From Arion vulgaris (lineage: Eukaryota > Mollusca > Gastropoda > Stylommatophora > Arionidae), in NCBI GenBank assembly GCA_020796225.1, contig CM036754.1:15263367-15327366 (forward strand): DNA of 64,000 bases. The letters are read 5' to 3'. Every line of letters starts with the position of its first letter. Within the stretch, counting starts at the first letter, position 1. The position numbers and the translations under genes were made by a program. The notes beneath the pieces were generated by a model. It did not search any database and was not told the origin of the DNA. It was given only the letters and a program-made list of their open reading frames with translations. Below, in pieces: positions 55,180-64,000 of this stretch.

Positions 55180-56030
55180 TATGCGGGAAATTAAAGCCCT
55201 AGAGCAGTGGAAGTGTCGTTACATACTATTTCTTGAAGATTAGAAACACACATTGGTCACTTCCACATTTAAGGGTATGTGCAACTGTGTCAATAAAATA
55301 ATACCTTCAATTAGGATCTTTTTATATTCACAAGCATCAGCAGCTGTAGCTGGCTGGTTAGGATACTACGTGCCGCAGGGTCATACTCCTTGTATATGAC
55401 CTCTTTCGTCTTTACAGACGGTCAAATGGCAAGTGTTTTACTGAAACAACTTCTGATTTTGACTTTTCTCTCTTGTCTTTCAGCTCACGTGCTGACCCAC
55501 AGGACAGTGGGGATTTTATATTAGGTTTACTCCCCTAGCCTTTAGTTCTCCTGAGCCCCCTCCACAAATCAGCGAGTTTAACAGTTGCAGATGGTACCGT
55601 CTACTAGCCTCTTGTGGATGTACTGAATCACTACAAGCGTCAACAATTTGCAGAATCACACTTATCGTCGTTCCAGGGCACATGGGTGTCGTTGGCAATG
55701 AGAGAGGCTGGCTGGCTCTGCCACCATATCAGACGGCCAGCCAATGGATATAACTGACACTTTAACGCTCTCATTGAGTGGCCGCAAAGAGGATTTTCGT
55801 TTAAATCAATCCACGTCAACTACTAGATTGCATGAGCTGAGTTTGAAGATTGCAGTAGCAAGAAATGAGCAGCTCAACAGACATATGAGTAGGCTCATCA
55901 ATCAACATTGATCTGGTACAGTTAATCGCTGGACGCTGTTGGAAATATTGCGAAAAAGATCGGAGCACCACGGACATATTTGGTGGGACCCGGCCCCAGT
56001 GGCCCTTAATGACGAGCCGCCACTGGGTAG
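55180..56030 (+). mobile_element. LINE fragment with RNase H-like region
   Basis: ITLIVVPGHMGVVGNER near 55655-55710 is the V-P-G-H-x-G-x-x-G-N-E-x-A box of LINE RNase H domains. An FTDG-like stretch (CTTTACAGACGGTCAAATGG) about 250 bases upstream fits the first catalytic Asp. Stops and frame changes occur throughout. Confidence 0.5.
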
Positions 56031-56374
56031 ATTACTTATCATGTCTGACTCAATTGTTGCGTGCAGGACGTACAGTTAAAATATATGTACTTCTAGTGTT
56101 CTATTTTAGTTCAGATGTTCTCAATTTAAATACCCTTTATCATGAGGTCTCTTTGGCCAAGTTTGCCTTTCGTTCTAAAGCAGCGGTTCTCAATTTTCCT
56201 AATGCCGCGACCCTTTAATACAGTTCCTCATGTTGTGGTGACCCACAACCATAAAATTATGTAACAATATTTATTTCTAATTATGATAAATATGTGTTTT
56301 CCGATGGTCTTAGGCGACCCCGTGAATTGGTGTTCGACTCCAAAGGGTCGCGACCCACATTTGAGAACTACTGT

Positions 56375-56520
56375 TCTAAAGGTTGCGGTTCAAATCGTGT
56401 CGAGTCACTTTGTACAAATGTTTTAATGAGATGGAGCTACGGAGTTCGTGCTTTGTGTAGGTACTCTCGGCATATCTGCAGACAGGGACGGAGCAGTAAC
56501 CCGTTGCAATGAAGTCGATT
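56375..56520 (+). mobile_element. SINE-2 family, copy 4 (degraded)
   Basis: GGTTGCGGTTCAAATCG (B box), GGAGCTACGGAGTTCGTGC, TCTGCAGACAGGGACGGAG and CCCGTTGCAATGAAGTCGAT occur in order. The central block is deleted. Confidence 0.65.
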
Positions 56521-56639
56521 CTTCTCATTTAGACCTGTGTAGATTCTTTAGCAGTCCATGTCGATCTCTTTATTCTATCTTGATCTATGAGTCTCCTGGT
56601 CTAACTTGAATCTATCTTAGCGTCCTTGTATATCTTCTG

Positions 56640-57805
56640 GGTCTTCCTTTTTAATCTTATCTGCATCACAGTGCTCGTCTGCTCGTGCCTCTGTCTTATC
56701 TGCATCACAGTGCTCGTCTGCTCGTGCCTCTGTCTTATCTGCATCACAGTGCTCTTCTATTCGAGTCTCTGTCTTATCTGCATCACAGTGCTCGTCTGCT
56801 CGTGTCTCTGTCTTATCTACATCACAGTGCTCGTGTCTCTGTCTTATCTACATCACAGTGCTCGTGTCTCTGTCTTATCTACATCACAGTGCTCGTGTCT
56901 CTGTCTTATCACATCACAGTGCTCGTGTCTCTGTCTTATCTAATAATGCTGTGTCTCGTTACGTGCTTAGTGTAGTGTCTCTGTCTTATCTGCAGCACAG
57001 TGCTCTTCTGCTAACGGCCTGTTATCAATCAAGTCTGTTCTTCTTATCTACACCGTGCTGTGTCTCTGTCTTACTACATCACAGTGCTCTCTGTTGCTCT
57101 GTCTTATCTACATCACAGTGCTCTCTGTTCAGTCTCTGTCTATCTACATCCAGTGCTCTTCTGCTGGTCTTCTTATCTCATCATCAGTGCTCTTCTGTCG
57201 AGCTCTGTCTTATCTACATCACAGTGCTCTTCTGCTCGTGTCTCTGTCTTATCTACATCACAGTGCTCTTCTGTTCGAGTCTCTGTCTTATCTACATCAC
57301 AGTGCTCTTTGCTCGTGTCTCTGTCTTATCTAGCATCACAGTGCTCTGTCTCTGTCTTATCTACATCAGTGCTCGTGTCTCTGTCTTATCTCATCACAGT
57401 GCTCTCTGCTCGTGTCTCTGTCTTATCTCATCACAGTGCTCTGTCTGTCTTCAACGTGCTCTTCTCTGTCTTATCTACATCACAGTGCTCTTCTCTGTGC
57501 TCTGTCTATCTACATCACAGTGCTCTTCTGTTGGTCTCTGTCTTATCTACATCACAGTGCTCTTCTGCTCGTGTCTCTGTCTTATCTACATCACAGTGCT
57601 CTTCTGTTCGTGTCTCTGTCTTATTGCATCACAGTGCTCTTCTGTCGGTCTCTGTCTTATCTCATCACAGTGCTCTTCTGTTGTCCTCTGTCTTATCTAC
57701 ATCCAGTGCTCTGTGCTCTGTCTCTTCTATCTCACAGTGCTCTTCTGCTTGTGTCTGTCTTATCTACATCACAGTGCTCTTCTGCTTGTGTCTGTCTTAT
57801 CTCGG
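56640..57805 (+). repeat. Satellite array, ~38-40-bp unit, ~30 copies
   Basis: The unit is TCTGTCTTATCTACATCACA, GTGCTCTTCTGCTCGTGTC with frequent one- and two-base losses. All frames give long Leu/Ser/Cys/Tyr-rich open reading frames (up to 320 codons) because the unit lacks stops; these are not genes. Confidence 0.92.
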
Positions 57806-58099
57806 TTTGATTATGTTTGATCTGATGGTTAATCTTAATCTATGTCCGCCTGCCCAGCGTGTTCGTAGCGCGTTGAACGACGCGTGACAAGCCCCCTGTG
57901 AGGGCGGTACAATTCCGCGGGCTGGCAAAAAAGCCTCAGGTTCTCCAGATTTACGGTGTTAGTGGCACCGAACCGAAGGGTTACGATGTCCATGGCACCG
58001 AGCTGAAGAGCTGAAAGCTCAAGTGCTTCTGATCGGGAAAAAAATCTCAATCTATTCTCTAACAATGTTGAACGTAACCTTTTACATGGATATACGATT
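57806..58099. other. Intergenic, no feature seen
   Basis: Mixed composition, with a GGCACCGA-type small repeat at about 57960-58005. No gene. Confidence 0.5.
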
Positions 58100-60740
58100 T
58101 TTCTGTTTTACCAATGTCTAAACTTATTGAAAGGGACATAAGAGAGTTGTGGGTTGAATCCACATGAGGAAAGGAAATGACTCTCTTACCTCCTGCATAT
58201 TTGGGCTAGAAATGTTAAACGACCGTCACTTCAAACCATAAGATCTGAAAAGACTATGGAATATTTTACTATTATAGTAAAACACAATCAAATAAAAAAA
58301 AATGAAAGTGAATTGTCCATAATAAAATCTTTAATAAAACAATATTTACCGTTTTCAATAACTTATAGGGAGTACAACCAGCACATCACATATTACTACC
58401 AAATTGATATCTGTGAGTCAGTGTTCTTTAAGTATTATATAGTGCAGAATAAAGGTTTTCTTTCTCTCTCTCTCTCTCTCTCTCTATCACTCTCACACAC
58501 ACACACACTGTAAAATTAACAAATGAAAGTAAGTCAGATTGTAATGATTCTTTGTTCGATATTCTTTCAAGTCCTCATTTATGCAATTTTTGTAACTCCC
58601 TTACAAAATAACAAGCTGTAATTATCAGGACTTCAAGACAAGTTGACAACACTTTCAAGACAAGCAAAACGCTTGTATTGTAATCAATGTGTAATGTAGT
58701 TCGTTATTAAATATTTAACACCATACTCCACTACCGAATACAAAAATATCAATAACGTAATGAAAGAAAATACTGAAACTATTGATTACTACTGCAATAA
58801 TGAATAATTGCTTCTGTTAAAATGAAAGTTGTTGACTCTGACTATTTTATTAACGATTGACCATGTCTGTGTGTGTTCATATCGTGATAGGAAGTCTGAC
58901 CAATTTGTTTATGCAAATAGCTGGTATCGGACATTTTTAGAGTATATTCTCGGTACGGGTACGCCGTAAGTGGTGAGAGTTATGTAAATTAAGGTCACAC
59001 TTATGGAAACAGAATTTAGTCATATAATGTATTTACCTTGTGATAAAGAGAAATATTTTTGAAATACTTTTTGGAGTCAAAGTGTACTGTATTATTTTAC
59101 TATAAATACAGCATCTATAGAATCAAATATGAAACTAACTTTTACCAGAAAATGAGCAGTTTTATGACATTCTAACTTCTTCTGTGTACAAATCTATAAT
59201 TTAGTGTACATTCGTCTTGTTATAAGTTGTTTCAATGGTTCAATGCAATGTCATTTCTATTTTTGAAACCTCTGTACGTTTTAAAATCAGTATTCATTAA
59301 TTAATTTGTTTTGGACATTGTAATCAGTTTAAAAAGTAACAATCCTGTTTTGTATGAGAACTGATCAGCCAGACTGCGTTTTTCCCAAGTCTCAATACAA
59401 ATGAATATCTCTACTTAGTTAACATTCAGACATTCGAACACATACTTGGCGACTGTCCAGACTTAAATGACCTGTTTAGTCAGAAACTGAACTGAGGGAA
59501 AAGCTATGGAGCTGGCATATGGACATGAGAATAATGTGGTTTCACCTTAGTTGCAATTCTTAGAAGTTTGGACAAAATGTACAAGAAAACAGAAGTAGAA
59601 TAAAATTAACAATGAAACCTGAAATTATAAACATCACTACAAATGTACCTACTAATATAATTAAAGAACCGATGCACTTATTTAGTACAGAAGACATATT
59701 TTATGTAGATTTTTATTTCACAATTCTAGAAGTTTTCGGATTTGTTGCAAATATTTTAAATGGTGTTGTATTTATAAAACAAGGTTTGAATAACTGTGTG
59801 AGTGCATGTCTAATGACACTCACTGTCACAGACTTTGCTTCTGTCACTCTCGGCTTGCTACAGTTTTTGTAAGGTATTGATGAAGTTGAACATTGAAACT
59901 GATTTTGACCCTAACGCTGTGTTCTATTTACTTTCTTATGCTTGTGGTATGTTTTACGATCATTCAACTTTGATCACGACATTAATCTCTGTCGAGAGAA
60001 GCATATGTGTCTCTTGGCCCTTGAAGTTTAAGGATCTGACATTTAGAAGATCTATCTATGTTAATGCTGTATTGTACGCATTTACATTATGCAGTGTAGC
60101 TATTCCGCGATATTTCACGAGTGGACTCACGAAAGAATACATTGCAGGTATAAATTCCACTAGAACAATTCTCTGGATGTCTCCCAAAGGGAATCAGGTG
60201 GAGATGTACATCAAGATATTGCCTCAAATTACTGCTGGTTCTATTTGTACTCTCATCGTTTATGTCAGCACTTATATCATGATAAAGAATTTACGGAGAT
60301 CCACGCTGTTTAGGTCTAAGCAGATGAGTCATTGCAACACAAAAGATACAGTTAGAAGGCAGAGTGTTGTCTCTGGATATCCAACGAATCAACAATTCAA
60401 GAAAATCTGAAGAAGTAATACTTCTAGCAGAAACAAGATAGTTGCTAAGACAGTTTTATCTTTAGCAATAATATGTTTGTGTTGCAATACACCAAGATTG
60501 TTGATTCTTATCATGCTTTTAATTTTTCCAGATGTTGATATTGGAAACGCATATGAAGATATATGTTATTTGTTACTGTCCATTGTTTTCTTTTTACAAA
60601 CAACAAACATTTCGATTACCATATTTATTTATTATGTATGCAATGTTCCATTTAGAAGAACTTTGCAAAGCATATTTTGCAAAATTTAGAACAAATTTTT
60701 ATTGAAGAACGAATTAAAATATTCAAAGACCATCAGTGGC
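58100..60740. repeat. Segmental duplication, copy II of the B block
   Basis: It contains SINE-3 copy 5 (about 58105-58262), a (CT)n(CA)n tract at 58462-58510, the conserved upstream block and receptor B'. It is free of the LINE-A and SINE insertions seen in copy I. Confidence 0.85.
59612..60689 (+). pseudogene. Chemoreceptor-like GPCR (receptor B'), two frame breaks
   Basis: ATG 59612: MKPEIINITTNVPTNIIK (with NIT sequon), MHLFSTEDIF, TM1 with FGFVANILNG, TM2 with CLMTLTVTDFASVTLG, then TAA at 59870-59872 because two homopolymer bases are missing relative to B (CTACAGTTTTTG against CTTACAGTTTTTTG). TM3 onward continues in another frame: CGMFYDHSTLITTL, VERSICVSWPLKFKDL, INSTRT in loop 2 and VYVSTYIMIKNLRRS. 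A second break near 60410 precedes TM6 (SLAIICLCCNTPRLL), TM7 (TIFIYYVCNVPFRRT) and TAG at 60687-60689. Both breaks are small indels; the first is in homopolymers. This copy could be a working gene with consensus errors or a young pseudogene. The C-tail is intact. Confidence 0.8.
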
Positions 60741-61559
60741 GGCATATAATCATTTTTGTTGGTGGGTAACATTTTTCAAAAAAATCATGGTTTTAGGTTA
60801 GATTATATTTTAGTATTTACTCTTATTTGTTTATTTCTGAAAGTTATCCTCCCTGTTTACTAGAATTGGATATTGTTTACTAGACTGGCATAATTGCATT
60901 CCAGACAGACCCATATGTGCTTAGTCTCCCCAACAGATATCGAAGAGTATGCATACTGATTGTTCCTGTAGCTCGCTGGTTAAATACACCATTACTCTGC
61001 CCCTCAGACATCCGGTTCTATTTTTACAACAGGTAACTCCAAACTGCTTAAATCGGTTGATCTATTTTAGTGTTTTCATCCAACAGACAGTCGCGAAGAG
61101 ATCGAAGAACACCCCCTTATCCATCGTCCCCATATCTCACCACGATGCACAGACCCATTGTTATATGCACCGACATCATCACCTATTTTTTTCTATCAGC
61201 TGCTTAACTGCGATTTCAGCATTTACCTTGCCCTAATCTCTACATCCTCTTCCAACAGTAATGATAACGTTGCGATAGTTGGTCATCCTAACAACAAGGC
61301 CTTTATAAAGCAAACGAACAACAGGAGTGACAAATTTAAAAAAACAAATGGACGACCAAAAACAAACGTTTCTAATGAAAATCTAGAAATAAAAACGAAA
61401 ATCTGGGAATAAAACGAATAACGAAATAAATGTAACACAAAAACACACATAAAAACTAGAAATAGAACGGAAGAGAAACAATGAAAATCTAGTAAATATA
61501 TAACTTGAATACATGCAACATATACCCATATAGATTACAAGGCATGGGAAGAGAAAGTA
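60741..61559. other. Intergenic, no gene seen
   Basis: An open frame near 60949-61412 has no family pattern. The AAACGAAAAT-rich stretch at 61380-61480 is low complexity. Confidence 0.5.
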
Positions 61560-62881
61560 CTAAGAAGCATAGGAATGTAATACGTTGAGCCCACGTGGTC
61601 GCAAGGAACCATACAAAGAAATCAACCGATTCTCCAGAGCAAATCGACTGCGATCATCCGAGGAACACGATCGGATGGCTGTGACCTGACATCGTGAGCT
61701 CCTAAATGGCCAGTATCATTGAAATGGGTGACTAAGGGTCACAGAGCATTGGCGTATGTCGCGCAAGTGTCGGGCGAATCGGTCACTGAGCCTCTTTCCT
61801 GTCTCGCCGATATACCTTGTCTGCCTTGTTACACCGCTTACAGATAATGGCATAGATAAGATTATGGGACTCACATGTGAAACCATCGTCAATAAGAAAC
61901 GTGGCTAAAGGAAAAGATACAGTACGCGTCTGTATCACATAAGCACACGTGTTGCAACGCTGACGGCCACACTGAACAGTGCCAAAATGAGTCTGGATAT
62001 TGGACTTAAGGCGACTGTGTACCAACATATCCTTAAGACTTCTGTTCCATCTATAAGCCACCAAAGGATAGTTGGGGAAGACAGAACGGGTCTCAGGATC
62101 TGACTTAAGGATAGACAGATGACGGAATAAAACATTTTTCACCAGTGAGCTATGGAGGTGGAAAGTTAAGATAAGTTTTACTCTGTCAGTTAGTGGTCCT
62201 ATGCTGGCGAGTGATTTTCTGAACTCGTTGCATAGCCCAGACAAGCACCCTCTCCGGGTATATGCACCTGCGAAAGAATCAAGCATCTCGCAAGCTCTCT
62301 CAAGAAAATCATCGTCCTCGCTACAAAGGCGACGAAGGCGCAAGAGCTGAGAGAATGGCAAAGAGTCACGACAAGTCCGGGGATGGGAAGAACTATAAAG
62401 GAGAAAACTATGTGCATAAGTAGGCTTGTAATATACTGATGTAGTGATAGTGGATAGGCGTATGGAGATAGTAATGTCAAGAAAGTTGACACAGTAGTGG
62501 AGATGTGAGAAGTAAAACGAATAGAAGGGTTGAAAACATTAATGTAATTAATGAAGCGTGGCAAATCGGCTTCAGGTATATCAGTAATGCCAATACAGTC
62601 ATCAATGTATCTGTGATAGACAGACGGAAGGGGCCATCATATGTAGTCCATACTAGGTGTTCAAGATAACCCATGAATAGACAAGCATAACTAGGTCCCA
62701 TTTTAGTACCCATAGCAACCCACTGATCTGCTCAAAGAATTGGTCATTAAACTGAAAGGAGTTAAGAGTGAGAACTAGTTCCACAAGACGAAGGAGAGCA
62801 GAAGTTGACACAAGTGGATTAGTTCTCCTATCGAGAAAGAAATGGAGAGCTTTAAGGCCGTCAGGATGAGGTATCTTGTCT
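61560..62881 (-). mobile_element. Penelope-like element (RT + GIY-YIG), broken
   Basis: On the minus strand: FLDRRTNPLVSTSALLRLVE, MGTKMGPSYACLFMGYLEHL, YIDD near 62598-62609 in another frame, FINYINVFNPSIRFTSH, LLRLRRLCSEDDDFL, CNTC and HNLIYAIICKRCN, then YIGETGKRLSDRF, LRDI (the GIY-YIG endonuclease core), and LYGSLRPRGLNV at the C-terminal end (about 61570). The order RT then GIY-YIG is diagnostic of Penelope-like elements. Three or more frame breaks are present and the 5' end is missing. Confidence 0.85.
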
Positions 62882-63085
62882 ATTCATGGGTTATCTTGAA
62901 CACATAGTATGGACTACAGGATGGCCCCTTCCGTCTGTCTATCACAGATACATTGATGACTGTATTGGCATTACTGATATGCTTGAAGCCGATTTGTCAC
63001 GCTTCATTAATTTCATTAATGTTTTCAACCCTTCTATTCGTTTTACTTCTCACATCTCCACTACTCGAAAGGAAAGAAGGCCAAG
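62882..63085 (+). mobile_element. Inverted piece of a second Penelope-like copy
   Basis: Head-to-head with the element above, it reads FMGYLEHIVWTT, SVYHRYIDDCIGITDM, FINFINVFNPSIRFTSH, then stops matching at SHISTT. It differs from the first copy (for example FINF against FINY), so it is not a simple recent fold-back. Confidence 0.75.
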
Positions 63086-63470
63086 TACATATCTCAACTT
63101 CACAATAGGAGTATCTCTAGTGTAGCCAAGGACTATATGCATACCTTCATTCTGAATAGGTTAGAGTCGTTCATATTGAGATCATGATATCGGGAGAATG
63201 CCGAGTCCGTAATCTACCACGGACATAACACGTTGATCTAACAAAAGGACAAGTAGTCTCCGCTCAAGGTGTGCGGCTACCACAACATTGAAAGCCGCAA
63301 GACCACGCTTGCACACGTTGTATCGTTTTTTTCAATATGGTATTTGAAAGTTAAACTACGATCAAATATTATTCCAAAATAACGCAGCCTGTCACGGTGC
63401 TCGAATGTCTGTCTATCAAAAGTGAGCCAGGGTATGTCAGCCTTGACTACTTATTATTATTCAAAGAGTA
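63086..63470 (-). mobile_element. Jockey-like LINE reverse-transcriptase fragment
   Basis: The minus strand carries IPWLTFDRQTFEHRDRL, RYFGIIFDRSLTFKYHI and, with frame changes, IQNEGMHIVLGYTRDTP. The Y-L/F-G-x-x-F-D-x-x-L-x-F/W-x-x-H-I and R-x-x-L-G-x-x-x-x-T/S-P motifs lie just downstream of the catalytic box in Jockey/I-type RTs. Confidence 0.6.
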
Positions 63471-63489
63471 CCCCAACATACAGGTCTTT

Positions 63490-63778
63490 TCAGGATTGAC
63501 CTGATGTGTCTTAGAAGAGCTGCAGGTGTGAGAATAAGAGACAAAATTAGAAATGAAGAAATCAGAAGAAGACTGGATGTAAAACCAGTCATGAAATTCA
63601 TAAAAGAACAACAGATTAAATGGTTTGGACACCTGTCAATAATGCCCTGGTATCGCCTACCACAGAGAGCCACACATAAAAATAAGTACAAAGCAAAAGG
63701 AAAACACGCAAAAGATGGAGCGATGGCATCAAGAACAACCTTACAAAAATGAATATCAGCTTACAAGTGCCTTAAAAC
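63490..63778 (+). mobile_element. LINE-D C-terminus
   Basis: MCLRRAAGVRIRDKIRNEE, QQIKWFGHLSIMPWYRLP and a degraded KGKHAKDGA, NNLTKMNISLQ follow the same order as 11342-11674. Frame breaks are in the GRPRKRW box. Confidence 0.75.
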
Positions 63779-64000
63779 AAGCACACACAAGATCACTACG
63801 TTTCACCCCCAACACTTCTATAAAGAAATAAATGGTGGAAGAGAAGAACAAGCACACACAAGATCACTACGTTTCACCCCAACACTTCTATAAAGAAATA
63901 AATGGTGGAAGAGAAGAACAAGCACACACAAGATTACTACGTTTCACCCCAACACTTCTATAAAGAAATAAATGGTGGAAGAGAAGAACAAGCACACACA
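63779..64000 (+). repeat. LINE-D 3' tail amplified as ~70-bp tandem repeat (runs off the window)
   Basis: CAAGCACACACAAGATCACT, ACGTTTCACCCC, ACACTTCTATAAAGAAATAA, ATGGTGGAAGAGAAGAA occurs three times and starts a fourth at the edge. The same tail is single at 11.3 kb and double at 30.9 kb. Confidence 0.92.

Noticed and set aside
56626..57887. Long Leu/Ser/Cys/Tyr-rich open frames (up to 320 codons), membrane-protein-like
   Set aside because: They overlap in all three frames and consist of translated ~39-bp satellite units with indels. No start context and no non-repeat part.

Overview
The window is eukaryotic, AT-rich and strongly repeat-dominated. It has split genes with GT-AG introns, several SINE and LINE families, a Penelope-like element, a Tc1/mariner-type transposon and kilobase-scale satellites. 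It has no operons and no bacterial signals. The receptor family, the SINE types and the RTE-like LINEs point to a mollusc, most likely a heterobranch gastropod; this is inference from family resemblance, not a database match.

Left part (about 1.3-23.6 kb): one plus-strand protein gene can be assembled from eight exons whose splice phases agree at every junction. Its upstream exons lie outside the window. It encodes a SPRY/B30.2-like domain followed by an unrecognised helical region and ends in the CaaX-type tetrapeptide CRIL, suggesting a prenylated protein. Its introns hold SINEs, LINE tails, minisatellites and, in the last intron, a ~5 kb array of a ~124-bp unit. Two exons each carry one extra base in a short homopolymer. 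One exon has a 49-bp tandem duplication spanning its 3' splice site.

Middle (about 24-33 kb): no gene is visible. This part holds a tRNA-derived SINE, an inverted tandem SINE fragment, a ~4.45 kb satellite of 28/29-bp units, and a LINE 3' end (LINE-D).

Right part (about 33.5-60.7 kb): four related seven-transmembrane chemoreceptor-like genes are arranged as two copies of a head-to-head pair: A (minus, 36.2-37.2 kb) and B (plus, 48-49.4 kb), then A' (minus, 53-54 kb) and B' (plus, 59.6-60.7 kb). Flanking DNA is duplicated with them. Only A has an unbroken 7TM frame. Because each copy serves as an empty-site control for the other, several insertions can be read exactly: a 1,990-bp Tc1/mariner element (DD~82E, Sailor-like) beside A, a LINE 5' of B, and a SINE-in-SINE nest in TM7 of B.

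Right end (about 61.5-64 kb): a broken Penelope-like element with an inverted piece of a second copy, a Jockey-like reverse-transcriptase fragment, and a LINE-D 3' end whose tail is tandemly repeated to the window edge.

Recurring themes are minisatellites grown from pieces of SINEs, perfect fold-back hairpins at the 5' truncation points of two unrelated LINE copies, and many single-base frame breaks. The frame breaks may be real decay or uncorrected consensus errors and should be checked against reads.
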